64,000 nt of DNA from Sphingobacterium oryzagri (GCF_028736175.1 NZ_CP117880.1:2480001-2544000), one strand, 5' to 3'. Numbered from the stretch's first letter, positions 1 through 10,387 are shown. A program made the numbers and translations. The notes: generated by a model from the sequence alone, not told the origin.

Positions 1-1
1 T

Positions 2-2221
2 GTAATTTCCTTGGGCGCTGCCGCGGGTATTTCCAGCATGCGTGAGTATCCGGATGTTCTCAGCGCTTCTGAATTTAGAGAAGCGTTAAATTACTATACG
101 CCAAATGAAGTCGCTAATGCGGATTTCGGTGGAAACGAAGATGCATTTCGTGGTATTACGCGCGATGCCGTTACGCAAAATTATTACGGCGATGTGTCCG
201 GTGGCACCGAGCACGGACGTTACCGTTTGTCAGGCGGATACTTGAACCAAAATGGCATCATTTTAGGCTCACAGTTGAAAAAGTATACCGGTAATTTTAC
301 AGGCAATTTCCGCTTTTTGGAAAACAAAAGACTGGGCTTGGATTTCTCTTTATTTGTGACGCAACTTGACAATCGTTATGCCCCGATCAATGCGACGGTA
401 GGTTCCGAGGGTAACGTTATTTCACAAGCATTGCAGTGGAACCCCACGTTACCTTTGCGCGACGAACAAGGAAATCTCACGTTCGTCAGTACGACAACAA
501 GAAACCCACTGACGAGTATTGAGGCCTTTAAGGATTTGGCTACAACCAATACGATGGTCGTCAATGTGTCGCCGTACTACAAAATTACCGACGATTTGGA
601 ATACCGCTTTACCTACAGCGCGATGCGACAAACTGGTAATCGCGAAGGCGTCTACAGAGCCGGTTTGATTGATCCATCGGCAGTCAATAATGAGCAGGCG
701 TTCATTTCCAATAATGGGGAGACCAATCTTCAAATGACGCACACACTTTCGTATAATAAGCAGCTCAACGAAGATTGGAATATCAATGCCCTTGTGGGTT
801 ACGAATATTTGAATTATGATTACAAAAATAATATCTCCTTTGGCGGTGGTTTCCGGTATTTAGGGCTTGATTATTTTGATTATTTGCAATACTCGCCCGT
901 TGCCACACGCGAAATTTCTTCGTATAGAAGTCCAACCAACCAGTTGCAATCGATGTTTGCGCGAGGTGGATTTAACTACTTAGATCGCTACCTGTTCACC
1001 GCGACCGTTCGTCGTGATGGATCGACAAAATTCGGATCCAACAACAAATATGCGATGTTTCCATCGTTTGCCGTGGCCTGGAATCTGGCCGAAGAGGAAT
1101 TCTTAAAATCGAGTCCAATATTTACACAGTTGAAAGTTCGCTTAGGCTGGGGTAAAACTGGTAATCAGGAATTTCCTTCAGGCGCTTCTTTGAACCGCTT
1201 GGTGTTTAGCAATCAAAGTATTAGTCAGGCAAATTACGGTAATGATGATCTAAGATGGGAAACATCAACCACGTTTAATGCCGGAATTGATTTCGCTATC
1301 CTTAAAAACCGCCTTTATGGTTCGGTTGATTACTTTGATAAAAGAACTACCGACGCGCTCTTCGAACAAACCCTTGCACAACCTGCTCCTGCCGGACGTA
1401 TTTGGGTAAACCTTGATGGCGAGATCGTCAATCGTGGTGTCGAAATCGCATTGACCGGTACGCTAGTCAGAAACGATAACTGGACCTGGGATCTAACAGG
1501 TAATGCTACCTTCCTGAAAAATAGCGTGAGCGGATTAGTGGGTTATTATGAAACAGGCGCGTTGCGCGGTCAAGGATTTTCAGGAGTACTGGGCCAACGT
1601 ATGGTGAACGGTCAGCCGCTTAATGTTTGGTACCTTGCACAATACGAAGGTATTGATCCGGAGACCGGCATGAGTATGTACAGAGGCTTAGACGGAAGTG
1701 TCAGCAGCGCAAACGATCCGGCCGTTAACAAATTTTACGCCAGCAGTCCAAACCCAACGACACTGCTTGGTATATCATCAACCGTTAATTACAAAAAAAT
1801 AACATTGACCGCCAATATGAATGGCGCTATGGGGCATTATTTATTTAACAATACCGCGGCAACAGCTTTAGGATTAACAAACTTATCCGCGCGTAACATC
1901 GGATCGGCTTTCTTTGATACATCCGTTCGCGAGTCTACGTCCAACTCCGCTGCACCTTCTACCCGCTTTCTAGAAAAAGGCGATTACCTGAAATTGGCAA
2001 ACCTCACGCTGAGCTACACCGTGGGCGATATTGGAAAGACGTTCAAAAACTTCAATGTGTCGCTAACTGGCCAAAACTTGTTCATCATCACGAAATATTC
2101 CGGATTTGATCCAGAGGTCAATACAGATGGCTCGAGCAATGGTATTCCTTCGTTGGGTATTGAGTATTTGCCTTATCCACCATCACGTAATATTCTTTTA
2201 GGGGTAAATTTTGCGCTATAG
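2..2221 (+). CDS. SusC/RagA-family TonB-dependent outer-membrane receptor (C-terminal part)
   Basis: The frame is open from the window edge, so the gene begins upstream; 739 residues are visible. They start just after where the plug domain should end (the sequence around SSMREYPDVLSASEFREAL is typical of the plug-to-barrel transition) and run through the outer-membrane beta-barrel to a C-terminus ending in an aromatic-rich strand (NILLGVNFAL). SusC-type receptors import oligosaccharides or peptides across the outer membrane with energy from TonB, capped by a SusD lipoprotein. The SusD gene follows 50 bp downstream, presumably in the same operon. The substrate cannot be told, because the signal sequence, plug and any adjacent enzymes are outside the window. 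The family call is secure. Confidence 0.95.
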   Translation, partial: VISLGAAAGISSMREYPDVLSASEFREALNYYTPNEVANADFGGNEDAFRGITRDAVTQNYYGDVSGGTEHGRYRLSGGYLNQNGIILGSQLKKYTGNFTGNFRFLENKRLGLDFSLFVTQLDNRYAPINATVGSEGNVISQALQWNPTLPLRDEQGNLTFVSTTTRNPLTSIEAFKDLATTNTMVVNVSPYYKITDDLEYRFTYSAMRQTGNREGVYRAGLIDPSAVNNEQAFISNNGETNLQMTHTLSYNKQLNEDWNINALVGYEYLNYDYKNNISFGGGFRYLGLDYFDYLQYSPVATREISSYRSPTNQLQSMFARGGFNYLDRYLFTATVRRDGSTKFGSNNKYAMFPSFAVAWNLAEEEFLKSSPIFTQLKVRLGWGKTGNQEFPSGASLNRLVFSNQSISQANYGNDDLRWETSTTFNAGIDFAILKNRLYGSVDYFDKRTTDALFEQTLAQPAPAGRIWVNLDGEIVNRGVEIALTGTLVRNDNWTWDLTGNATFLKNSVSGLVGYYETGALRGQGFSGVLGQRMVNGQPLNVWYLAQYEGIDPETGMSMYRGLDGSVSSANDPAVNKFYASSPNPTTLLGISSTVNYKKITLTANMNGAMGHYLFNNTAATALGLTNLSARNIGSAFFDTSVRESTSNSAAPSTRFLEKGDYLKLANLTLSYTVGDIGKTFKNFNVSLTGQNLFIITKYSGFDPEVNTDGSSNGIPSLGIEYLPYPPSRNILLGVNFAL

Positions 2222-2271
2222 TGGAGCGTGGTATTGCATTGAATAATTGATAACAGTTAAAAACAAAACAG

Positions 2272-3846
2272 ATGAAATTTAAATCATTTCTATATATAGC
2301 AGTTGCAGGAACATTGGTGAGCAGCACGTTTTCCTGTACGAAGCTGGAAGAGCAGTTTAGAGGCGAGCTGGAAGAAGGCGATGCCGGAAACGTAGAGCCG
2401 GCAGCCTTGCTCATTAATGCCTATACATCATTAAATGTGCCTTACCAGCAAGAGCAGCGCTGGGTTATGCAGGAAATTTCTACCGATGCGGCTATTGCGC
2501 CGACGCGTGGTGGTGACTGGGATGACAACGGTATGCACCGTGCAATACATTTACACACCTGGAATGCAGACAATGGCTACATGAACAACACGTTTGTGAG
2601 CTTGGGAACAGCAATTTATAACGCGACAAATGTGTTGCGCTACAACCCTAGTCCGCAGCAAGCTGCAGAAGCCCGGTTTATTCGTGCATTGGTCATGGCC
2701 GATATGTTGGATTTGTATGGGGTGGTGCCAATTCGCAATGATGAGTCTATAGAAGACTTCAGAATACCGCCAGACGTGTTGCAACCGCAAGAAGCTATTG
2801 ACTATATCGTTCGTGAACTGAATGAAATTCTCAGCGCTTTACCTCAAAACGGACCAACAGCGGCTTATGTGGCGAATCGAAATGCCGCGCGTGTATTGCT
2901 CATGAAGATGCACTTAAATAAAGGAACGTATTTAAACAGGCAATCACCTAGCTTTGCGGTGGAAGATCTTAACCGCGTTGTGACGTTGGCCAATGACATC
3001 ACTGCTTCTGGTCAGTACAGCATTTCGCCGGCAGGTCGTTATTTTGATAACTTCGCACCGAATAACGATCAGCGTTCCACCGAAAATATCTATACGCTTT
3101 ACAATGCTAATGGTGATCGTGGTGGTGCGGTAGACAGAACGTGGAATACCATTGCGCATTACAATATGAATCCGGGCGGCTGGAACGGTTGGTGTACTTT
3201 ATCGGATTACTACGATAAGTTTGCTGCTGGCGACGAGCGTCGGGGCATTTACTACGAATATGCGGCCGATACAACGGGTAACCGAACACGTAATTACCGC
3301 CGTCAAAATGTAGGCTTTTTTGTTGGTCAACAATACAACTGGAGTACCAACAGGCCACTAATGGCTCGTAATCCTTCCAACGCGCCGTTGTCATTCACCA
3401 GAGAAGTGACTATTCGCACGTCTGGCGCTACACTCGAAGTTGCGGGTATTCGGCCGATGAAGTATGCATTTGATTACGCCGTGGTGGGCCAGCGGAACAA
3501 CGATTGGGTGGTTTTTCGATATGCCGATGTGTTGCTGATGAAAGCAGAAGCCATACTACGCGGAGGCACAGGATCTGCCGCTGAAGCATTGACCCTGGTC
3601 AACAGTATACGCACAAATCGTAGTGCAGCCGCATTTACAAGTCTGACCTTAGATAATCTGCTGGATGAGCGTGCTCGCGAACTGTATTGGGAAGGCTGGC
3701 GCCGACAAGATTTAATACGATTTGGTAAATTTCTGGAGCCGTGGCAAGAGAAAGCAGCCGATTCAGATCCTCGGACCTTAGTTTATCCAATTCCGAGTCA
3801 GCAGATCGCCGTAAATCCTAACCTGGTGCAAAATCCTGGATATTAA
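2272..3846 (+). CDS. RagB/SusD-family nutrient-uptake outer-membrane lipoprotein
   Basis: The 524-residue product starts with a lipoprotein signal peptide whose lipobox ends at Cys22 (SSTFSC), so it should be lipid-anchored and surface-exposed. The helical TPR-like SusD fold is suggested by the N-terminal half (for example PQQAAEARFIRALVMADMLD near residue 125-145). The C-terminal half carries the family signature VVFRYADVLLMKAEA, then ERARELYWEGWRRQDLIRFG, and ends with the typical PIPSQQIAVNPNLVQNPGY tail. It binds the substrate delivered to the SusC barrel encoded just upstream. A strong hairpin terminator closes the operon 18 bp after the stop, so this locus has no co-transcribed enzyme downstream. 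Confidence 0.96.
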   Translation: MKFKSFLYIAVAGTLVSSTFSCTKLEEQFRGELEEGDAGNVEPAALLINAYTSLNVPYQQEQRWVMQEISTDAAIAPTRGGDWDDNGMHRAIHLHTWNADNGYMNNTFVSLGTAIYNATNVLRYNPSPQQAAEARFIRALVMADMLDLYGVVPIRNDESIEDFRIPPDVLQPQEAIDYIVRELNEILSALPQNGPTAAYVANRNAARVLLMKMHLNKGTYLNRQSPSFAVEDLNRVVTLANDITASGQYSISPAGRYFDNFAPNNDQRSTENIYTLYNANGDRGGAVDRTWNTIAHYNMNPGGWNGWCTLSDYYDKFAAGDERRGIYYEYAADTTGNRTRNYRRQNVGFFVGQQYNWSTNRPLMARNPSNAPLSFTREVTIRTSGATLEVAGIRPMKYAFDYAVVGQRNNDWVVFRYADVLLMKAEAILRGGTGSAAEALTLVNSIRTNRSAAAFTSLTLDNLLDERARELYWEGWRRQDLIRFGKFLEPWQEKAADSDPRTLVYPIPSQQIAVNPNLVQNPGY

Positions 3847-3864
3847 CGCTATTATCATGCTAGT

Positions 3865-3899
3865 AAAAAGCCTCATAACCAACGTTATGGGGCTTTTTT
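3865..3899 (+). terminator. Intrinsic terminator of the susC/susD operon
   Basis: A 15-bp stem begins AAAAAGCC and returns as GGCTTTTT, with one G-T pair and a four-base CAAC loop (3880-3883). The T run is the end of the stem. It lies 18 bp after the SusD stop codon. Confidence 0.9.
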
Positions 3900-4455
3900 A
3901 TGAGCAGGACAATTTCTTCGCAGCAGTTCCTAATTCGATGCTGACAGTAACAGACCGTAGTAAATTCTGGTTGTACAATAAGGGATTCATTGCCGGGAAT
4001 AAACGATTATTTATCCGCTTTCAATAACACCGTTGATTGAGCAAACGCTAGCTATAAGGGATTTTAAAATCAGTAAACGAAGAAAAGGGATCAATATAGC
4101 GTATCGCCATATTTGATTTGAATATCGACATTTGTGTTTTTGTGGCTGGAAATTTTGGGCTATTTATCAAATGTAGAGAAGAATCTAAGCACTTTACGAA
4201 ACATCGAACAGCGTTCTTGATTAGGAAATATTGTTGTCGCGGCGGGTTGTAAAATTTGCACAGTGCTTCGCTTTATCCAACACGCTGATTTGTAGGTTTA
4301 AAATAAGGGTACATGGGTATGTCAGTTCGTTTACCATGGTCGAAAACAAGCTCCCTAAACAGCAGGCAATGATAAAATTTCTACGCCTTTCGTTTATAAG
4401 AGATTAACGGGCGTATTTTAAACGCTTAGTAAGGTATGTACGGTGTCCCGCTCAA
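3900..4455. other. Intergenic region with no recognisable gene
   Basis: About 555 bp lie between the SusD terminator and the leftward receiver gene. Both strands are full of stops and I see no RNA gene or repeat. A short inverted repeat near 4381-4413 (TACGCC with GGGCGTA) could be a weak 3' end for the leftward gene. Confidence 0.5.
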
Positions 4456-4839
4456 CTAGGCAACACCATCTAACTTAACCACATCCTGAACGACCGATAG
4501 CACGTCATAAATATCAAAAGGCTTAGCAATAAATTTATCAGCTCCCGCTTCCATAGCGACTTGTTGACCATTCACACTAGCCGAAATGCACAAAATATAT
4601 ACATCGTTATATTTTTCTTGTTCACGCAGTCGTCGTACGATTGCATCGCCTGGCATGTTTGGCATCCAAAGATCAATGATAAGGAGCGCAGGTTGTGAAT
4701 TTTCGAGTCGAGGAAGTAATTTGGCGCTGTTCGATTCCGTTTCCACACTTGCCCCCGTACTCTCTACAATCATTTCCAACATACTTAATATTCCATCGTC
4801 ATCGTCACATATCACCACCTTACTCTTATCCTGAACCAT
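4456..4839 (-). CDS. Stand-alone response regulator receiver (CheY-like)
   Basis: The 127-residue protein is a single receiver domain. The acidic pocket is D12-D15 (VVICDDDD), the phosphorylation site is D56 in LLIIDLWMP, a switch Ser lies near residue 86 (ILCISAS), and the conserved Lys is K106 in FIAKPF. There is no output domain, so it should act by protein contact or as a phosphorelay shuttle, in the cytoplasm. A large PAS histidine kinase without its own receiver is encoded divergently about 400 bp away, which makes it a reasonable partner. That pairing is inference from position only. Confidence 0.93.
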   Translation of the reverse strand: MVQDKSKVVICDDDDGILSMLEMIVESTGASVETESNSAKLLPRLENSQPALLIIDLWMPNMPGDAIVRRLREQEKYNDVYILCISASVNGQQVAMEAGADKFIAKPFDIYDVLSVVQDVVKLDGVA

Positions 4840-5242
4840 AATTATTCGCTTTTAACCTATAATTTAACGTACCATTTTTTACATTTTATCAAATCTTAGA
4901 CCAGTTATTTTATTAAAGTAGTATAATAATAATTTCAGGTATTTTTCGTTGTACAATCGTTTGCATTCTTTGCAATTAGCGTGTTTTTACGGGTAGTTTT
5001 TTATGCGTCAGCCTCGACGTTGGTTGTATCGCAAATAGGATAATGGAATGTTTACGTCTCAACAGCAGCAATTTTAAGTACAATGCTACCTAACTATCTT
5101 TTAAAAAAAGCTGTGATAACTTTCCATTTTATTTCGCCTGGATCATATCCTCTCCCGCCGTCAAGCTTTTTCGTTCATACTTAAAAAAAATTGCTGGTTA
5201 TTTAAACTATATAAACTGAAAATCGGTTGTATATTTGTGTAT
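4840..5242. other. Divergent intergenic region between receiver and PAS kinase genes
   Basis: About 400 AT-rich bp hold the promoters of both divergent genes. I see no coding frame, tRNA or repeat. The only motif I can name is the TATATTTG at 5230-5237. Confidence 0.5.
5230..5237 (+). promoter_or_regulatory. Candidate Bacteroidota -7 element (TATATTTG) touching the kinase start
   Basis: It matches TAnnTTTG exactly and ends 5 bp before the ATG at 5243. No TTG lies at the usual 19-21 bp spacing upstream, so confidence is limited. If it is used, the transcript would be nearly leaderless. Confidence 0.35.
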
Positions 5243-8221
5243 ATGATCAATTCATTAGAGGGGATTTTAGAGATTTTATCTTTTAGTCCAGAAGCTACCG
5301 CCATATATGATAACCAAGATTTGCGTATCGCGTATGCGAATGGCAAGATGTTGGAGTTATGGGGGCGCGAGGATGATATAGTTGGCAGAAATTTTAGCAA
5401 CGTTTTCCCAGCATTTACGGAACAAGGATTTACCCAGATCTTAAAAGGAGTTTGGCGGGAAGGCAATACGTATAAAGCGGAAGATGTTGCGGTCGATGTT
5501 TTGATTAATGATAAACTGGAGCTTTTTCATTTTGATTTCGAATACCGGGCGATTCTACGAAACGGACAGACGTATGCTATTTTACATACCGCAAAAGAGG
5601 TCACTGACCGTAAAAAAGCTTTTGCGGCACTGGAAGCGAAAGAAGCACTGCAAAAATCGCTAAACGAGGAGCTTGCGGCCACCAACGAAGAAATCCAGTC
5701 TTACGGTGAAGAATATCAAGCCCTAAGCGAAAAATTAAACGAAGCTTTGCTACAATCAGAGCACAGCTACCTCGATTTACAATCGGCCTACAGCAAGCTG
5801 GCGCTAGCCGAAGAGAAAGCACGTATCATATTAGACAACGCACCAGTAGCCGTTGGTATTATTGATCCCTATACGTTTTACTTAGAATCTGCAAACAAAT
5901 TACTGTTGGAAATTTGGTCGACCGACCGGCTTAAGACAGACAAATCCATTCAGCAACAGATCAGCCAATCTGCATGGCTTTTGTTGGAATCGAATCTACG
6001 TAGCGTACTTGAGAGCGGAGAAAGTATACGGTTGAATGATGTTAGCATCTTCAAGGGCGATGACGAGCTTACGCCACCGCTCTTTTATAATTTTATTTTT
6101 AAGCCCTTACGCGATAAAATGGGCGCCATTATTCGTGTGATGATCGTCGCAAACAATGTGACGGCGCAACGCCATGATAAAGTTGAGGTTGATTATCAAC
6201 TTGAGCAAGCCAAACTGGCCAGGCTCGCCACAAAATTGGGTGTTTTCGATCTTGATATTTACCAAAATCACTTTTCCTGCGATGAGCGTTGTCGGGAAAT
6301 TCTTTCCTTATCCGCAGGCAGTGACATTGATTATGAGGATGATTTCCTCGACAAAATCCATCCCGATGACAAAGATCGGGTTTTAAGCGAAATCATGCGA
6401 TCTTTTGAAAATGCCGACGCGCAGGGACAATTTGTATCTACCTTGCGGGTTACCGTTGAAGAAGGCGCAGCAGACCTCTGGATCCAACTTTACGGGCAGG
6501 TTTATTTTAATGAAAAAAGACAGGCTACCCGATTTATCGGCACGATAAAAGATGTGAGCGAAGCCACCCGTTTGCGGCATGATCTGGAACGAAGCGAACG
6601 AAACCTTATTGACGCGAATGACGAACTTGCTGCTACATTGGAAGAACTTACGGCATCTAACGAAGAGATTCAAGCCACCAATGAAGAGCTTATTCAAGCG
6701 CAAGAAATGAGCGAAGAGTATTACAATAAACTTCAGCACATTAATGAGCGACTTTCGGAAAGTGAAGAGCGGCTTCATGTAGCTATAGCCGGTGCTGAGC
6801 TGGGTATTTGGGATGTTGATCTCGTGCACGGCATCGTTAATTGGGACGAACGCACACGCGCGCTGTTTGGATTGTCAGCCGATGAACAGATTATGCACAG
6901 CGAAATTTGGAACAATGTGCATCCCGAAGATTTTGAGCGCGTACAAGCAGAAGTCAAACGATCGAAAGATGTGCGTTCAAAAGGCATATTCAATAGTCAA
7001 TTTCGCACGAGTGAGCGTGAAAATCAGGGAAGTAAATGGCTGCAACTTAAGGGTAAAGTACATTTTGATTCGCAAGATAAGCCGATACGGTTTTCAGGAA
7101 CAGTATTAGATATTACCGAGCGCGTTCTGGCGCAGCAGCAAGCAGATGCCTTCAATTTAGTGATTGAAAAACGCGATATCGAACAGCGTATGATTGTGGA
7201 AGCGGGAGGTATCGGAACATTTACCTACGATATGCAAACCAAAGTCGTTACCACCAATGCGCTTATGCGCAAGCACCTGTTTTTGGATACTTATCGCGAA
7301 CTCTATACCGACAAGATTTTTAAATACCATATCGGCGATAAGCCAAGCTCCACGGCTACCTTATTGCTAAATACCATTATCGAAGAAACCTCGTTTGACA
7401 CCGAGTTTCAATTGGTTGCCGAGCAAAGTAAAAACAGCAAATGGCTACGTGCTATCGGTCAAAAGGTGACCAATGCAGACGGTGGAGAAGTGGTATACGG
7501 TGTCATGATAGATATCACCGCACAAAAGCTGGAAGAAAAACGTAAGCTTGACTTTTTGGGTATCGTAAGTCACGAACTCAAGTCTCCCCTCACCTCGCTT
7601 TCCGGCTACCTGCAAATTCTGGAAGTAAAGTCGCGAAAAATCAAGGAAGAGCAATTTGGATCGTTATTGAGTAGTGCTAACCGACAAACAAGCCGCATCA
7701 AATTGTTGATAGAAGGCTTCCTGGACGTGGCGCGCTACGGCGAAGGCAAATTAAAGTTGCAGGCAAAGCATTTCGACATGGGGCATTTATTTGACGAAAT
7801 CGAAAAAACGTATCTGGAAACCATCGCCACACACCGATTGGTTTTTGACCTGGATTTCCAAGGCGATTTGTACGCGGATAAAGACAAGATCGAACAGGTT
7901 TTGATCAACTTGATCAACAATGCTATCAAGTATGCGCCAAGCGATACGACGATTACCATAAGCGCCATTTCGAAGGGAGATAATATTCATGTCGACGTGC
8001 GTGATGAAGGTCCGGGCATTAAGCCGGAAGATCAGGAAAAGATTTTTGATCGTTTTTACCGCGTAGAAAACGATAGTACGGAGCTGATCAGTGGTTTTGG
8101 TATCGGATTGTACATCTGTCAGGAGATCGTTAAGCTGCACGGCGGCAAGATAGGCGTAGCAAGTCAGTTAAGCAACGGAACCACATTTTGGTTTGAAATC
8201 CCCTTGCTTTCAGCAAAATAG
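5243..8221 (+). CDS. Multi-PAS sensor histidine kinase
   Basis: I prefer the ATG at 5243 over the in-frame GTG at 5237; the product is 992 residues with no membrane segment, so it is probably cytoplasmic. By eye there are about five PAS/PAC modules (roughly 1-120, 195-310, 325-440, 515-635 and 645-760). They are separated by two Glu-rich coiled coils, each with the repeated ATNEEIQ/ASNEEIQ pattern. The HisKA H-box is SHELKSPL with the phospho-acceptor His777. The catalytic ATPase domain has the N box (LINNAIKYAP), G1 (DEGPGIKPEDQEKIFDRFYR) and G2 (GFGIGLYICQEIV). It has no receiver, so it needs a separate partner; the divergent receiver gene is the nearest candidate. The signal it senses is unknown. 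Confidence 0.93.
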   Translation: MINSLEGILEILSFSPEATAIYDNQDLRIAYANGKMLELWGREDDIVGRNFSNVFPAFTEQGFTQILKGVWREGNTYKAEDVAVDVLINDKLELFHFDFEYRAILRNGQTYAILHTAKEVTDRKKAFAALEAKEALQKSLNEELAATNEEIQSYGEEYQALSEKLNEALLQSEHSYLDLQSAYSKLALAEEKARIILDNAPVAVGIIDPYTFYLESANKLLLEIWSTDRLKTDKSIQQQISQSAWLLLESNLRSVLESGESIRLNDVSIFKGDDELTPPLFYNFIFKPLRDKMGAIIRVMIVANNVTAQRHDKVEVDYQLEQAKLARLATKLGVFDLDIYQNHFSCDERCREILSLSAGSDIDYEDDFLDKIHPDDKDRVLSEIMRSFENADAQGQFVSTLRVTVEEGAADLWIQLYGQVYFNEKRQATRFIGTIKDVSEATRLRHDLERSERNLIDANDELAATLEELTASNEEIQATNEELIQAQEMSEEYYNKLQHINERLSESEERLHVAIAGAELGIWDVDLVHGIVNWDERTRALFGLSADEQIMHSEIWNNVHPEDFERVQAEVKRSKDVRSKGIFNSQFRTSERENQGSKWLQLKGKVHFDSQDKPIRFSGTVLDITERVLAQQQADAFNLVIEKRDIEQRMIVEAGGIGTFTYDMQTKVVTTNALMRKHLFLDTYRELYTDKIFKYHIGDKPSSTATLLLNTIIEETSFDTEFQLVAEQSKNSKWLRAIGQKVTNADGGEVVYGVMIDITAQKLEEKRKLDFLGIVSHELKSPLTSLSGYLQILEVKSRKIKEEQFGSLLSSANRQTSRIKLLIEGFLDVARYGEGKLKLQAKHFDMGHLFDEIEKTYLETIATHRLVFDLDFQGDLYADKDKIEQVLINLINNAIKYAPSDTTITISAISKGDNIHVDVRDEGPGIKPEDQEKIFDRFYRVENDSTELISGFGIGLYICQEIVKLHGGKIGVASQLSNGTTFWFEIPLLSAK

Positions 8222-8253
8222 TTTTTTAACGCGCAAAAGCTGATCAGTTGATG

Positions 8254-8320
8254 CAGCAGAAAAAAAAGAGACAACTACTTAAATAGATGCAATAATTTTG
8301 TTCTCATCTATCTTCTGCTG
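8254..8320. other. Nested inverted repeat in the convergent 3' region
   Basis: An outer pair CAGCAGAA (8254-8261) / TTCTGCTG (8313-8320) encloses an inner pair ATAGATG (8283-8289) / CATCTAT (8305-8311). It lies between the kinase and helicase 3' ends. On the minus strand a T8 run sits inside the structure, so it may help end the helicase transcript. Confidence 0.35.
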
Positions 8321-8351
8321 AATAATAGGCCATCGAGACTACTTTTATGTT

Positions 8352-10265
8352 TTATAAGTGGTCCATACTCCATTCCCAAACACTGTGGTATCGGTTGATA
8401 CGCTCTACATAGTCTAAAAAATCACGATAAAAAGGGTGCTGGCCGATGGTACTGGAATCCCCTATCACGATCAACTTCTTTCGCGCCCGCGTCATCGCCA
8501 CATTCATTCGTCGCACATCCGCTAAAAATCCGATTTGTTGCGCACTGTTGCTGCGTGTCAGACTGATGTAGATGATATCTTTCTCCTGCCCCTGAAAGCT
8601 GTCGATCGTATTGATTTGAATGGGAGCGCTGTATGCGACAATTTCCGTATCTTCCTTTATCATTTCTTTCAACAAAGTCGCTTGTCCGCGATACGGAGCA
8701 ATAATACCTATACTGGGCATGTCTGTCAACGGGTAGTCCTGACTTAAGGTGCTTAATAGCGAATGAAGATGCCGCCTTAAAAAAGCAGCTTCTTCTTGAT
8801 TCGAGATTGCACTTTCCAGTTGCGTTTCCTCGAAACCGGCGCCTGCCGTATCGATAAATAACAGCGGCTCTTCGTCATTTAACAAGCTACGGTCGGCAAC
8901 CAACGGCGCCGCTTGCAAACGATTATCGTAAAATGCTGCCGATGGAAACGTCATAATCTGCGTATGCATGCGATATTGCACATTAAGCAAGGAAACATGT
9001 TCGGGATAGCGCGCTACAAGTTTTTCAAACAAGGTATGATAAAGTCCTTCGTTGCTGCGCTGGCTTGATTTTACCGTGGGCGGAAGCTGGCAATGATCGC
9101 CAGCCAAAATAAGGTTTTCTGCTTTAAGGATCGGTATCCAGCAAGCCGGTTCGAGTGCTTGTGCAGCTTCATCGATAATAACGGTTTCGTACCGCCTGTC
9201 ACGAATCGTATAATGATTGGCACCGACCAATGTAGCCGTAATGACCTGCACCTTATCCAGCACATCCGCTATCATAAAATCTTGTATGCGATCAATCTCT
9301 TTGCGCAGCTTTCGTGCTTCATCAAATAAGGCTTTCCGCTGTTCCCGTTCCAGTTTACCAAAATTGCGCTTATACTTGTGCCCCATATCGGTGTATGCGC
9401 GAGCCTGCTTTTCCAGCGTTTTAGCTTCTTTGTTGGCAGCGTGGTTTTCCACCTTTGCGTCCAGGGTGAGCGATTGGATATGTTCAGATATTTTGACCGG
9501 ATTACCCATACGAACAACAGCAATGCCCAAAGCATCTAGACGCTCGGTTAATACATCAACTGCCGTATTGCTGGGCGCGACGAGCAAAAGTTGTTGCTTT
9601 TTGTTTTTTAATAAAGCTTGAACGGCATGAATCAACGTCGTGGTTTTGCCTGTGCCGGGAGGCCCATGCAGAATATTGACCGATTGGCCACCCAGGATAG
9701 CCTGAATCGCTTGATTTTGGCTGGCGTTAAGATCCGGATGTTGATAGACTGGCTGTGTAATTTGTGGCGGTATGGAATCAACACCCAGCAACTGCCGAAT
9801 AAGTTGTCCATGTTGTCGATCTTCCAACAATTCTTTGGCCTGCTTTAGCGCAATACGCATTTCTTTGTAGGAGTTCTCATCGAATAAAAGATCGACGCCC
9901 AATTTGCCGCGCCGACTCCAATCGGGAAGTTCATCTACTTTAAAAGCGATACGCATGCTATCCCGACTTACAAAAGCAATAACGCCATCGATACGATCAT
10001 GCTGCGCGTCGTGGTTAGAAAATAAAGAAACTGGCATACCAAACCGAAACTTGTGCCCTTCGCCCAAATTATTCGTTTTGCTCACCGTGATCGTTAGATA
10101 ATCTCCTCTTCCCAATTCGCTGTTGCTGATCGCTATGGGAAACCAGCTGACGCCTTGCACACGACGTTCGTTCAGTGTGCTGCGTAGCAGCAACGCTTCG
10201 TGTTGCGCTTTATCATATTGCTGCTCGGCCGCTAACAGGGCGTTGAGCTCGTCAAAATAGGTCAT
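8352..10265 (-). CDS. Superfamily 1 DNA/RNA helicase (UPF1/IGHMBP2-like)
   Basis: The 637-residue protein has an N-terminal beta-rich region (1-150) followed by the two helicase lobes. Motifs in order are Walker A GPPGTGKTT (201-209), motif Ia VAPSNTAVDVL, Walker B VIIDEAAQALEP, motif III GDHCQLPPT, motif IV NVQYRMH, motif V NTIDSFQGQEKD and motif VI VAMTRARKKLIVIGD. This order is that of the UPF1-like SF1B family, ATP-dependent 5'-3' unwinding enzymes. The bacterial members have no settled role; a function in RNA or DNA metabolism is inference. It stands alone, convergent with the kinase gene. Confidence 0.93.
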   Translation of the reverse strand: MTYFDELNALLAAEQQYDKAQHEALLLRSTLNERRVQGVSWFPIAISNSELGRGDYLTITVSKTNNLGEGHKFRFGMPVSLFSNHDAQHDRIDGVIAFVSRDSMRIAFKVDELPDWSRRGKLGVDLLFDENSYKEMRIALKQAKELLEDRQHGQLIRQLLGVDSIPPQITQPVYQHPDLNASQNQAIQAILGGQSVNILHGPPGTGKTTTLIHAVQALLKNKKQQLLLVAPSNTAVDVLTERLDALGIAVVRMGNPVKISEHIQSLTLDAKVENHAANKEAKTLEKQARAYTDMGHKYKRNFGKLEREQRKALFDEARKLRKEIDRIQDFMIADVLDKVQVITATLVGANHYTIRDRRYETVIIDEAAQALEPACWIPILKAENLILAGDHCQLPPTVKSSQRSNEGLYHTLFEKLVARYPEHVSLLNVQYRMHTQIMTFPSAAFYDNRLQAAPLVADRSLLNDEEPLLFIDTAGAGFEETQLESAISNQEEAAFLRRHLHSLLSTLSQDYPLTDMPSIGIIAPYRGQATLLKEMIKEDTEIVAYSAPIQINTIDSFQGQEKDIIYISLTRSNSAQQIGFLADVRRMNVAMTRARKKLIVIGDSSTIGQHPFYRDFLDYVERINRYHSVWEWSMDHL

Positions 10266-10347
10266 GTACTAAACTTCGTAAAATAAAATAAAAGCTGCAT
10301 GTCTTATCGTGTCATAGCGGCAGCACGATGATCGTCCGCGCAAAATA

Positions 10348-10387
10348 AGAATGCTCCTTATCGCCTAAACAATAAGGAGCACATTCT
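10348..10387 (-). terminator. Probable intrinsic terminator of mqo
   Basis: On the minus strand the mqo stop at 10402 is followed by a hairpin whose arms are GTGCTCCTTAT-type and ATAAGGAGC-type sequences, with a two-base bulge and a nine-base loop. It is followed by a T-rich stretch. It also lies upstream of the helicase gene, separating the two transcripts. Confidence 0.7.
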
